This document shows, one piece after another, positions 22,458-34,300 of a stretch of DNA of 64,000 nucleotides. The translations under genes were made by a program, and so were the position numbers. How positions within the stretch are numbered: the first letter of the stretch is position 1; each line of letters opens with the position of its first letter. The notes beneath the pieces were generated by a model. It made no database searches and was not told where the DNA came from. It was given only the letters and a program-made list of their open reading frames with translations. Origin of the DNA: Gadus chalcogrammus (taxonomy: Eukaryota; Chordata; Actinopteri; Gadiformes; Gadidae); the NCBI RefSeq assembly GCF_026213295.1, contig NC_079419.1:22652818-22716817 (forward strand), read 5' to 3'.

Positions 22458-22471
22458 GGTTATGGGCCCAG
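22458..22471 (+). promoter_or_regulatory. Primer-binding site, half-tRNA initiator Met
   Basis: GGTTATGGGCCCAG is the complement of the anticodon arm of initiator tRNA-Met, not of a tRNA 3' end. Copia-type retrotransposons use an internally cleaved half-tRNA of this kind. It directly follows the LTR end and precedes a copia-like gag. Confidence 0.85.
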
Positions 22472-22570
22472 GAGTCGTTCGGAAGATAAGTTCACCACCG
22501 ACTAGAGAGTCGCGGCCGCAACGGACTGCGTGCTAGCGGGGGTGCTGGCTGAGAGGACTGGCGGGCTAAC

Positions 22571-23130
22571 ATGGCGGAACAACGAAGGAGATTGCCTTGA
22601 CTGACGTTCGACGGAGATGAGACGAAGTATGAGCTTTGGGAGACCAAAATTATGGGACACTTTCATTTATCAGGGCTAAAGGATACTGTGTTAAGAGAAC
22701 CGAGGACAGAAGTCGAGATAGCAGCAGATACAAAGAAAAATGCTGACGCTTATGCAGAGTTGATTTTGCTGTTAGATGACAAAAGCCTCTCATTAGTTAT
22801 GAGGGATCATGCGCCCGATAATGGAAGAAAGGCTCTGCAAATATTGAGAGAGTATTATGCGGGGAGGGGAAAGCCCCGTGTAATAAACTTGTACACCACG
22901 TTGACATCGCTACACAAGGCTAACGATGAAAGTGTAATGGACTATATCATCAGAGCTGAAACCGCCATCACAGCACTGCGGAACGCGGGAGAAACGTTGG
23001 GAGACAGCCTGCTAGTTGCCATGGCTTTAAAAGGATTGCCTGAGAGTTTCAAGCCATTCGCAATACATGTGGCACATACAGACGATAAAATCCCTTCACT
23101 TGATTTAAGCCATTTAACGTTTCTTTATGT
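22571..23130 (+). pseudogene. Copia-type gag, truncated
   Basis: The ATG at 22571 opens MAEQRRRLP, then TGA at 22598-22600, then in the same frame LTFDGDETKYELWETKIMGH. It continues through the gag (UBN2/retrotran_gag) fold: LLDDKSLSLVMRDHAPDNGR, KALQILREYYAG, VINLYTTLTSL, ESVMDYIIRAETAITALR and VAMALKGLPESFKPFA. Homology ends near 23120, before the zinc knuckle, protease and integrase/RT, which are absent. The early stop and truncation make it non-functional. The order LTR, half-tRNA primer site, gag is that of a Ty1/copia element. Confidence 0.85.
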
Positions 23131-23239
23131 CTTAATCTATGGCTTTATTAAAAAATGTTTTCAACCTCACTTTGCACTACAGCAATCACCGCATTTTCTG
23201 CAGGAAATACATTTTCTAGTTATATTATATTAATTTACT

Positions 23240-23243
23240 AACG

Positions 23244-23282
<39 letters not shown>

Positions 23283-23287
23283 GTAAT
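23240..23287. repeat. (TAA)n microsatellite
   Basis: About 15 ATA/TAA units followed by a few degenerate ones. Confidence 0.95.
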
Positions 23288-23289
23288 AC

Positions 23290-23904
23290 AAATGAGGATA
23301 ATAATGGTGTGTTTTAATATCCATCCGTCTCGGAGCTCCGAGGACGTTGCCTAGCGACACGCACAAACACGCCCCTTTTCCTCGGAAGTCGATCTCGCCA
23401 TCTCGTTTGAACTCAGCGGTGACCGAGCGAGGCTTCCGAGATAGAATTGAAGATGGATGCGCCCAGTGTGACATTCAGTGAACTGTTTTCATTGTGTTTG
23501 GACCTCTTTGGTGGTTTAAATCGCAATTTCAATCACTCGTATTGCTGTAATAACTTACATATGCAGAAGATACATTGAAACATGAAATGAAGTGAAAATT
23601 GTAGTTCAAGTGGCTGCGTTTTTTCAAGTGGCTGCGTTTTTTCAAATGGCTGCGTTTTCGTACGGTGAAAACGCACCGTTTCATTTATATTATTTCGTAG
23701 TCCTGAAATAATATAAATGAAAATAGTAGTAGTAGTCGGCCAATGCTACCGCAACAATAGCTTTCCGGGTGGCGTCCATGTTTTTCTCCGACGACCTACG
23801 CTCAAAAACATAATAAAACGATTTTAGTGTGGGCGTGGCGTCCGATCCGAGATCCAAGTCGGCTCGCAGAGAATACTCGAACGCACCATAAGTGTATACT
23901 CTGA
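23290..23904. other. Unassigned non-coding stretch with a hairpin
   Basis: Contains three tandem copies of an about 19-bp unit (TGGCTGCGTTTT, 23606-23660) and a perfect 18-bp inverted repeat with 8-bp loop (arms 23679-23696 and 23705-23722, TTTCATTTATATTATTTC). Its 23315-23460 part (CCGAGGACGTTGCC, TTCCGAGATAG) also looks MITE-like. No protein homology. Confidence 0.5.
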
Positions 23905-24208
23905 GGCGCTGTCACGCCAAATTTGTACCGGGTGCCAAATTTGTACCGCCGTTGCCAGGCAACGGACAGCTGATTACGTAAGGGTTGTCCGTTGCCGGGC
24001 AGGTTTACAAAAAAAAAACGTGCTCATGTTGCCAAAGACGGAATAACATAATACAGTTAACGGATCGTTAGATAACACTTGTTTTTACTTTATATTTGTG
24101 TTGTATTTAATTGTTTAATCAAATTTAGCTAGTAAACTGAGTGTTGAGAGCGGGTTTCAAAAAACATTCGCGCTCATGTTGCCAAAGACGAAATAACATA
24201 ATACTTAA

Positions 24209-26325
24209 AGAGCCCATGCCATTAAAATGACATTTTTCCTGTTGTTTGTTAAAAAACATAGGTCTGAATAAGTTTGTGAGCTGTGGTAAGTTTGAAATCT
24301 ATGCAGTTTGTCTGCTGAATGCAATAGGCAATGAAAGGAAAAAGGCAGAAGAAATGAGCCAATCTGGATAAGGTGACACTGTGACGTAGCGTTGTCAAAC
24401 TATTATTCATGGCCCTGCCCACTTGGTTGGTTCGTAACCACCCACAAGAATTCTGAAGAAGTCGTGATTGAGCTAGTGCTAAATGCTAATACGTGTATGG
24501 TAGTTGCTTAGTTCGTAGTAACAGGCTAGTTACAGAATTTTGAATGCAATGGCAGAACGACATCGAAGTACATGAACTGCGACATGCTGCCTGCTGCCGG
24601 TTGCCGCGAGGCACCACTGCCGCGAAGCACCACCGCCCGGCAGCGGGCAGCCGGGCGGTGGTGCCTTTTGCCGGCAGCAGGCAGCGCGCGGTTCTGTCTA
24701 CTACAGATTGATGTGGAAGTGGAAGAACCAGAGACGTCGGAGAACCCGACGAAGTCCTTTGGGATTCATTATATCGTCTGGACGTGCACACAGCTTTTGG
24801 CCGTGATAATATGTATTATTTGATATAGATATCTATGTATTATATGATATTATTTATATATAGAGCTCCAGGACTGTAACGCAAGTGTTGTACACTTCCT
24901 TGTTATTTGGATAACCGTTCTGCTGTTGGTGTGATGGCGCATAACACGTCGGACTCTCGTCTCTGGTATTTCTACAACGAGACTCGTAGTGGGGGTTATC
25001 TCAGCCATGGTTGAGAATGAATTGGGGGAAAGGAACTTTGGCTTTGACTCCCTGAAGTAGGCATGAACCACAACATGGAGGAGAAAGGGATTGTTGACCG
25101 CGGTCGTCTCCCGCCGGAGCCTCGCTGCCGATGGACCACCGCTTCAGGAGGCGGTGATTAGCACTGACCGCTGCCGAGGCAGCGGGAAGCAGGGCTCAAG
25201 CGGGATACATTCGCGGCCAACAATCCCCTTCTCCTCCATGTCGTGGTTCATGTACTTCAGGGAGTCAAAGCCAAAGTTCCTTTCCCCCAATTCATTCTCA
25301 ACCATGGCTGAGATGACCCCCACTACGAGTCTCGTTGTAGAAATACCAGAGACGAGAGTCCGACGTATGCGCCATCACACCAACAGCAGAACGGTTATCC
25401 AAATAACAAGGAAGTGTACAACACTTGCGTTACAGTCCTGGGGCTCTACATCTAAATAATATCATATAATACATAGATATCTATATCAAATAATTCATAT
25501 GATCACGGCCAAAAGCTGTGTGCACCTCCAGACGATATAATGAATCGCAAAGGACTTCGTCGGGTTCTCCGACGTCTCTGGTTCTTCCACTTCCACATCA
25601 ATCTGAAGAAGACGCGGTCGTTTGAGATTCATAATAGCCTATCGTCTGGAGGCTCACACAGCTTTTGGCCGTGATAATATATATTATGATATAGATATCT
25701 ATGTATAAAATGGGTTTCTAAGAGCCATTGCGATACATCCACCGTAAACAGAGCGCATGGTACCGTGGCTACAAGCTGCTCAGGGCCAGGTGATAATATA
25801 TATTATAGATTATATGATATAGATATCTATGTATAATAAGGGTTTCTAAGAGCCATTGCGATACATCCACCGTAAACAGAGCGCATGGTACCGTGGGCTG
25901 CTCAGGGCCAGGTGATAATATACATTATATATTATATTATATTATATAGATATCTATGTATAATATGGGTTTCTACGAGCCATTGCGATACATCCACCGT
26001 AAACAGAGCGCATGGTACTGTGGCTACAAGCTGCTCAGGGCCACACCCCCACCCCCCTCCTTGACCTGCCTTGACACGCCCACTGTAACCAGAGCGCATT
26101 GTACTGTGGCTACAAGCTGCTCAGGGCCACACCCCCACCCCCCTCCTTGACCTGCCTTGACACGCCCACCGAAACAGCGCGTTTGGGGGAAGCTCAATGT
26201 GCGACAGGTTCGGAGTGGCTGTAACTCTGCACCACGGCTGAATTTCGGGGACGTCTTTGATTACTGTGTTTGTGGCCCACTAATACCTATATTAAAGCAT
26301 CCATAAATAGCATGGCATGGGATCT
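24209..26325. mobile_element. TTAA-flanked foldback element, copy 1
   Basis: Terminal repeats AGAGCCCATGCCAT and ATGGCATGGGATCT are flanked by TTAA at 24205-24208 and 26326-26329. The same family, in reverse orientation, sits in paxip1 intron 2 (29418-31996). The centre is a large imperfect inverted repeat (about 24709-25130 and 25180-25606), and the right part contains tandem repeats (25690-26165). There is no transposase. A TTAA target fits Kolobok or piggyBac groups; I cannot choose between them. Confidence 0.75.
25690..26165. repeat. Tandem repeats in foldback copy 1
   Basis: Three units of about 125 bp beginning GGGTTTCTA[AC]GAGCCATTGC (25711, 25840, 25966), then two units of about 83 bp carrying GAGCGCAT[TG]GTACTGTGGC and CCACACCCCCACCCCCCTCC (26010-26160). 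Confidence 0.8.
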
Positions 26326-26679
26326 TTAATGATAATGATCGCTAGATAACACTAGTTTTTACCTTATATTTGTATTGCATTTAATTGTTTAATCAAATTT
26401 AGCAAGTAAACTGAGTGTTTTAAAGCAGGTCAAGGACGAAATAGCACAATACAGATAACGGATCGCTAGATAGTAGGTTCGCGAATGTTCGTGAACCTTT
26501 CACGTCATTCGACGCGATCGACGCGATCATCTGTTGCCAGGCAGGTTTGGAATGGATTACGTATGGATGACGTGCCCGGTACAAATTTGGCACCCGGTAC
26601 AAATTTGGCGTGACAGCGCCCCCGTCCGTGATGGGCTCTTGGAATCAGCTTTCTCTGAGGGCTTCATGAGAAAAACATT

Positions 26680-27660
26680 AGATTAGATCTCTTTATTGTC
26701 CTTGTTCAACAGAGTTAATCAACGAATTAAGTTTAGAGCATCACCACTGGCATAGTATATAAATATATTAATAAATAAATAATAGATAAATCAATAAATA
26801 AATAACAATAATAACATGAATGAGAATGCAGCAAGTCCAGTCCATAGTTGTGATGTGTGAGAGTGAGAGGGGGGGGGGGGGGGCTGCAGTCCTGCAATAG
26901 ATGGAAAATAGTACAGTGCAGCAATGCAGTCCAGTTCACATTTTTTCACACTGAAAAGACGCGCACAGCGTCTCCTCCTCCGCTTCTCAGCCTCCGGAGT
27001 GCTGGATGGTGATCTGGTGATTTCGGCTGGGATGGTGAAGTCCGCTGGGAGTTGGCGAAATGGAGCGTTGTTGAGCTTTAAAAGTTAATTTCGGCTGTAC
27101 TTCATTGTCGGGGTTTAAAAGCAGTGTGAAAAACTGTGTGGAATAATATTAAGTGCTACCAAAAATTACCAAAAAACATGCCAGATTTTGGGAGCTCTGG
27201 GCCGTTGCATCGATGTGCGCCGCCGGCGCCGCCATGGCAACAAAGCCATGTCTGCTGTTCTATCTGCTCGATAGGCAGTGCGGCCATCTAGCTCAATAGC
27301 CGAGTCCGGGGTCTTGTTCTCCAGCCAGGTTTCCGTAAAGATTAAGCTGCAGCAGTTCTCGATGTGTTTTTGTGAAGCTAGTTCCAGTCGGATCTGCAGC
27401 CGCGCACAGCGTCTCCTCCTCCGCTTCTCAGCCTCAGGAGTGCTGGATGGTGAAGTCCGCTGGAAGTTGTCGAAATGGATTGTTGTTGGGCTTTAATTCC
27501 GGCTGTACTTCATTGTTGGGTTTGAAAGCAGTGTGAAAAGCTGTGTGAAATAATATTAAGTGCTACCAAAAAGTACAAAAAAACATGCCATCCCAGAGCT
27601 CCGGGCCGCTGCAACTATGTGCGCCGCCGCCATGGCAAGCAATAGTGGTAATAATTAATA
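26680..27660 (-). mobile_element. LINE fragments (tail and endonuclease), duplicated
   Basis: 26690-26760 resembles the 3' end of teleost LINEs. On the minus strand 27285-27345 reads TWLENKTPDSAIELDGRTAY RADR, the endonuclease region of L2/Rex-like elements. Segments 26955-27010 and 27398-27455 are near-identical copies (GCGCACAGCGTCTCCTCCTC), as are 27165-27240 and 27575-27637, so the 5' part of the element has been tandemly duplicated. Confidence 0.55.
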
Positions 27661-28298
27661 ATTGTGGTCATTGTGGTAATAATAATTGTGGTCATTCTTA
27701 ATAATTTATAGGTTTGATGTAAAGTAAGCCCTTTTCATCAAAGAGAACACCTGTCTCCAATCCACTATTCTCTACCAACAAACCCCAGTATGTTTATTTT
27801 AATGAATGCATTGTTGTATTGCCTATTTCCATTTTCGTTTTCGATTCATGATAATAATAATACAGGCAAACCGAGCAGACTAAAAAACTAAAACCGCACG
27901 TCCAAATAAATGTAATCTGGCGGATTATTATCTCCAACCCGGACAGTGCTATATCTCGCAACACATAGCGCTACACGTCATAGGGGTGTAATTGGTCATT
28001 CTTAATAATAATCATTCATATATATATGTATTGGAAAAATTCTTTACCGTGACTTAGACGATTTAATGAAGAGTTAATAGCGAAATACAACATATAGTGG
28101 AGTTATTTCGACAGAGCAAGGTATTACATGTTTTGAAAAGAGGTAGCACCCCTGTCCATGTCAGCATGGTGTCGTCCACTCTGGATTTGGCGCTAGAGCG
28201 GCTTTAGTGTACGAGTGGCGGCGGACCTGTTAGCCTCTGGATATTTGGTCTATCTCCTCTCCTTTCAACTCACCGTGGTCACCTATTCATGGACAATC
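27660..28298 (+). promoter_or_regulatory. paxip1: paxip1 5' flank and presumed 5' UTR
   Basis: No TE homology and no ORF of note. 28140-28298 is more GC-rich and presumably contains the transcription start and 5' UTR; no TATA box is evident. A five-codon upstream ORF (ATG at 28289, TGA at 28304-28306) overlaps the paxip1 start codon in another frame, a layout that could lower initiation or allow reinitiation. The transcription start cannot be located from sequence alone. Confidence 0.45.
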
Positions 28299-28379
28299 AT
28301 GTCTGACGAAGAGTCAAAGGTCCCTGAAGAACTTTTTAAAGATGTCAAATTCTACGTGGTCGGGGACATTGATGAGACG
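28299..28379 (+). CDS. paxip1: paxip1 exon 1 (coding part)
   Basis: 27 codons from the ATG to a GTAAGG donor at 28380, phase 0. The start is chosen because the MSDEE...VPEELF start matches known PTIP N-termini; upstream in-frame codons lack an ATG in the nearby sequence. Encodes the first strand of BRCT1. Confidence 0.95.
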
Positions 28380-31300
28380 GTAAGGCTTTGGACCTTAGCT
28401 TGTAGCTTCTTACCTAGCATGCTAACCAGCTAGTTTCACCAACATGACATCTATTGGATAGGCTAGCCACTAACATGCTATCGGGCTATTCGGGATAAGC
28501 AAGCTGCTGTCACTGCCTACATTGTTTATATTTGAAAAGTGACCAACATATATGTGACCGTTTTGGCCGTATTTTTTATTGAGAATAACCTTAATTTCTG
28601 GTGCTGATTCATTTAGCATGGATTAGGTTAGTTCGTAGTGTGACACTTTGATATCGATAGCTTCTCCCTCTGCTAACTAGTTCATGTGTTATTTTGAAAT
28701 ACGTAGAACTAATATAATTGTGTTGGTATTTTCATCATATCCCCTTGTAATAATTAGTGATTGAGGTGAAATCAGATGACAATTAATGTGTGAACTATTG
28801 CTTTGATATTCACTTTTATCCACTCAAGATTCCAACCAGAGCAGTCGAAACGCACAGATACTATGCTTGCCTGTGATTCCTAGTTGTTGTCTTGTATACA
28901 TGTGTTGTACCCATTTATTTAGAATGCAAGCTCTGTGGTGCTGTCAGCTCTGGATCACGTTCGATCTACTGTCGTTGAACTTCTGTATTTGCTAAGATCT
29001 ATATTTTGGTTATGTATTTTTGTTCAATATGCTTTGGCCATTATAGGTAGTTAAGCTGCTTAAAGCTGGGAAAGGCAAGGAGGTGTCTTACAATGCCTTG
29101 GCCACGCATATTATTGCAGAGGATGGGGACAACCCAGAGGTTGGCGAGTCACGAGAAGTCTTTGATCTGCCTGTGGTAAAGGTGAGTTAAAGATGGACAG
29201 TCTCCTGTTGTAACTGTAGTGTGATCTTTTTCTAAAGAGCGTTGGCAGCCTTCATATATGTATTGTCATCTCTATATTAATGTCAACCATAAAGACTTAG
29301 CAGCTCAGTTATCACAGCTCTTGTTATTTTTCACAAAGCCCAAAAATACACCAACACATAATTTGGTTTCAACATTGTTGCAAAGGGTATGATAGCAGTT
29401 AGGCTATTTTGTTTTAAAGGTCCCATGACATGCTATTTTATGTATTCTTTAATATAGGTATTAGTGGGCAACTAACACAGTATTCAAAGACGTTCCCTAA
29501 ATTCAGCCATGGTGCAGAGTTACAGCCACTCCGAGCCAGTCGCACATTGAGCTTCCCCCAAATGCGCTGTTTCGGTGGGCGTGTCAAGGAGGAGGGTGGG
29601 GGTGTGGCCCTGAGCAGCTTGCAGCCACCATGCGCTCTGTTTACAGTGGATGTATCGCAATGGCGAGGCGCACACCCTTTAGCCGTGTTCTGTAAATATT
29701 CTAGAACACACGGGAGTCCTGGAGCTCTATATCTAAATATTATCATATAGCCTACACCAGGGGTGCCCAACCAGTCGATCGCGGTCTACCAGTAGATCGC
29801 CGACAGATCCCAAGTCGATCGCGAGGGATGAAGAAAAAAAAAAAAAAAAATTATTATTTTTTTTTTAAATAAAATTAAATTTGCGCGGGACATATACGCG
29901 CGGTAGCGCATGTGCTGTTAACAGCAGTTGAAAGCCGTCAGCAGTAGTTACACACTCCTAAACGTTGGCATGGCTGAGGGGAAATAAGCTAAGACCTACC
30001 ATTTTCACCCTGAGTGGGAGGAAGATTATTGATTATCGTTGAGAAGGTGCCGTGCGCAGACGGAATGAAACCCCCACTGAAGTCCGTAGGTTCACGATAC
30101 AAGCCACCCCCCCCCCCCCCCCCCCCGTCAACAATTGTTCTCTACCCCCCCCCCCCCCCCCCCCTCAACAATTGTTCTTTACTCCCCCCCCCCCCCCCCC
30201 CCCCGCTTGAAGGTAGGTTTGCTGGTAGATCTCGGGAGGTTGGCTACTTGAAAAGTAGATCTTGGGTCAAAAAAGGTTGGGCACCCCTGGCCTACACAGA
30301 TATCTATATCATATAATATATATTATCACGGCCAAAAGCTGTGTGAGCCGATATTATGAATCTCAAACGACCGCGTTGGGTTCTCCGACGTTCCTGGTTC
30401 TTCAACGTCCACATCAATGTGAATACACACTGTAACGCAAGTGTTTCTTGTTGGTTCTGTGACTTGTCTTGTATTTCCACAACAAGACTGTCGTGGGGGT
30501 TATCTGAGCCATGGTTGAGAAGGAATTGGGGGAAAGGAACTTTGGTTTGACTCGCTGAAGTACATGAACTGCGACATGCCGCCGGTTGCCGCGAGGCACC
30601 ATCGCCCGGCAGCGGGCAGCCGGCAGCGCGCGGTTCAGTCGACTTCAGGTTGATGTGAAAGTGGAAGAACCAGAGACGTCGCAGAACCCGACAAAGTCGT
30701 TTGTGATTCATAATATCGTCTGGAGGCGCACACAATATGTTATATGATATAGATATCTATGTATTATATGATATTATTTAGATATAGAGCTCCAGGACTG
30801 TAACGCAAGTGTTGTACACTTCCTTGTTATTTGGATAACCGTTCTGCTGTTGGTGTGATGGCGCATCACGTCGGACTCTCGTCTCTGGTATTTCTACAAC
30901 GAGACTCGTATTGGGGGTTATCTCAGCCATGGTTGAGAATGAATTGGGGGGAAGGAACTTTGGCTTTGACTCCCTCAAGAACATGAACCACGACATGGAG
31001 GAGAAAGGGATTGTTGGCGGCGAATGTCTCCCGCTTGAGCCCCGCTGAGGGACCACCGCCGGAGGCGGAGGTGCATAAGCGCTGCCCGGCAAAGATCCCT
31101 TTCTCCTCCTTGTCGTGGTTCATGGTCTTGAGGGAGTCAAAGCCAAAGTTCCTTCCCCCCAATTCATTCTCAACCTTGGCTGAGATAACCCCCAATATGA
31201 GTCTCGTTGTAGAAATACCAGAGACGAGAGTCCGACGTGATGCGCCATCACACCAACAGCAGAACGGTTATCCAAATAACAAGGAAGTGTACAACACTTG

Positions 31301-34300
31301 CGTTACAGTCCTGGAGCTCTATATCTAAATAATATCATATAATACATAGATATCTATATCATATAACATATTGTGTGCGCCTCCAGACGATATTATGAAT
31401 CACAAACGACTTTGTCGGGTTCTGCGACGTCTCTGGTTCTTCCACTTTCACATCAACCTGAAGTCGACTGAACCGCGCGCTGCCTGCTGCCGGCTGCCCG
31501 CTGCCGGGCGATGGTGCCGCGCGGCAACCGGCGGCATGTCGCAGTTCATGTACTTCAGCGAGTCAAACCAAAGTTCCTTTCCCCCAATTCCTTCTCAACC
31601 ATGGCTCAGATAACCCCCACGACAGTCTTGTTGTGGAAATACAAGACACGTCAAAGAACCGACAAGAGACACTTGCGTTACAGTGTGTGTATTCACACAC
31701 ACACACACACACACACACATGTGGCGCTCGCACGGTCGAGTCTCATTGGCGGGCCAACGTCTCTGGGCGGGCCAGGCAGAGTAAGGGGAGGAGCTGAGAT
31801 TCCTCATGACGTCATGAGCACAGATTTCCAAATCAGCGCGCTTGAGCCTCCGTTTTTTCAAAGGCGAGCAGAACAGCTAGTGCTCGTTTTACACCAAACG
31901 CAAGTTTTAGCCACTGGGGGACCATAGGCAGGCTAGGGGAACTCATATTTATGTTAGAAAACCTCATAAATTGAGATTTTCATGTCATGGGACCTTTTAA
32001 ATATGTGTCTCATTCTTGAAATATGTTATTCTACACAATCATGGACATGGTAGTCAGTAAAATGTATATTATTATCATTTACCGATGTAAGTGCTTTGCA
32101 AATAATAACTTTTTTCTGTCCCCACATGAATGTTTAACCTCTTTTAATCCTGTTTAGTTTTTTTAGACTTAGTTTTCTGTGCGTACATGCTGAATTAACA
32201 GTTTTCTCTTTCTCTTTTTAGCCCTCCTGGGTGATCCTATCGGTTCGCTGTGGAGATCTTCTGCCGTATCCTTCAATAGCCCATTGTTTGAATTGGTTTC
32301 ACATTGCATGAAAATGCATAACTAATTGTAACAAAGATGTACTTTTACATTTGCTATTGTGGTTTCTACCTTAACAGAAATTTCTCCAGAGTTACTGGAT
32401 TTTCCCCAGAGTCCGGACAGATATTTTTTGGAGTAACAGCTTGTCTTCCAAAAGTAAGAGTTGATCATGTATAGTAGTACATTGGTAGACATTTCATGAC
32501 ACAACCATTGTTAACATCTTTGATAAACTTCACTGAACTGACCTTTCTTTCAGGTATAGTCTTAATTTATTTGAGAACTATTTACTCTACTGTGTTTGTA
32601 ACGTGTCCAAATGCAGATAAACAAAATGCATTTATAAACAAATATCCAGCTGTCCGTATATGCGATTTAGGTTTTTATTTTCAGATAGATTAATTTATAA
32701 CTGAATCTATATGAAACTCCAGTCGGACTAGAAAAAATATTTGTATCTGTGAAAAGTTGATTGATTTACTAAATTCTGTTGTTCATGGACTAGCTGCCTG
32801 ATGATCTCAACGCTCTTTGGGCTTATGTTACATTCTACGGAGGAGACTGCCAGCTGAATCTAAACAAGAACATCACACACCTTGTGGTCAAAGAACCGAA
32901 AGGGGTAAGTTGCCATATAATAAGATTCATTGGAAAGTTGTCTGACGGTATCAAGAATCCGTGTTACCAGTGCAGTGCATTCGCAGTGGTGTCTTTGACT
33001 TGAGTGATATGTGTTGTGGTGAATGTGTGATTTTATAGAGGCCTGTTTTTGTTGCTGTAAATCATTTTAAATTAACTCTGAAGATTAGGTAGCAAAAAGA
33101 GGGAAAATATCAAATTGAATTGGTTGCTTGGGTCAGAATGAGGCGACTCGCGACTGGCAAACCAAAACGAATGAAATATAGTTTTGTGGGTTCTATCTTG
33201 CCAGGAACAAACCAACTATAATCAATGTCTGTTAAACAAATAAATCCAATTTGACACTAAGGGCTAAAGTAAAGCCTGCATCTAAATACAATAAGTTTGT
33301 TTGCGTTGGACATGCATTGTGTGAGTTCTCAACTCCTTGATTGGTTATCATTCATCATCTTCAGTCATTTTTGCCTCTCAAAATTATACGTCTCCTACAT
33401 TTCACAATAAAGTCTGTAAAACAAATCCCAACTAGACATGCCGCATGTGCATTTTCTTCAGAAAATGCACGTGGTTGCATGAGAAATATTCCATGAACAT
33501 GCTGACATGCTTATGTTAGCACGGCTAATAAGTGAGTACAGTAAGTTTCAAGTCCCTGGGCTGCTCTGAAGCGAATTGATTGAAGAATGGGGCTGATGGT
33601 TTTAGTTTGAATGTGAGCTATGCTGCCCCCTGCTGCAAAGAGGTCCTTTACTATGCTCGCACCAACTTTGACAAAACTGAGTTGATTGTAGGGCTGGGTA
33701 AAAATATCGATTCATCAATGCACTGCATTTTATTTGTTCTCGATTCAATATGGATTGAGAAAAAAAAAAAATCATACTCAGTCATTGTAATCTAGAAGGG
33801 CGTATGCCTAAATGTTCATGCCCTTTTACATTTGTCCATGTTATGATTATTAATAGTTTAAAAACAATGAAATGGTTCATTCATTTTGAAATGGTTAATT
33901 CTATATAATATTTGGGTATTTTTGTCATCTGCACGTATTATTGAATCGATATCGAAGCAATTGGATTAGGGATGGGCACGAGTAGTAAATTCCAAACTCG
34001 AGTGATCGAAGGAATTCCTCGAGGATCAATCGAGTACTCGTTTAATCTAATCTATTTTTAGAATGCAACGCATCTGCAACAGGAATATGCCTGATGATGA
34101 ACGGCAGTATTACCAACCAAACATGTAATGCTTATTCTCCATCAAAACAGTCAGAGTTATTTGAGTATTTTGAAAACGTTCAAAACACATTTTCCTTACA
34201 AAAATAAATATGCGTCTGACAATTTAAATCACGTCGAACCAAGGCCTGTAACAGTTTAAAAAAAACAAAAACAAAACAAGTAGCCTAACCATTGCAAATA

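Larger units (their letters stand above)
23905..26620. mobile_element. TIR element GGCGCTGTCACGCC
   Basis: About 42-bp terminal inverted repeats at 23905-23946 and 26579-26620 share GGCGCTGTCACGCCAAATTT, GTACCGGGTGCC and AAATTTGTACC. The subterminal regions also hold a directly repeated segment (TTTAATTGTTTAATCAAATTTAG at about 24110 and 26380). The element lacks its own transposase. A second element (24209-26325) occupies its interior. Confidence 0.75.

Noticed and set aside
22458..22471. A fragment of an initiator tRNA gene
   Set aside because: Only the anticodon-arm complement is present, placed exactly between an LTR end and gag.
23238..23474. ORF ending in a poly-tyrosine run
   Set aside because: The tyrosines are a translation of the (TAA)n microsatellite.
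25091..25459. ORF repeated in both foldback elements ([19 protein letters not shown])
   Set aside because: It recurs in both arms and on both strands of the inverted repeats with frame changes; repetition comes from the DNA repeat and there is no known domain.
28215..28298. N-terminal extension of paxip1 from 28215
   Set aside because: The extension begins with GTG rather than ATG, and the conserved protein starts at the ATG at 28299.
30014..30316. Proline-rich 100-codon ORF
   Set aside because: Produced by three poly-C runs inside a hAT element; no start or domain support.
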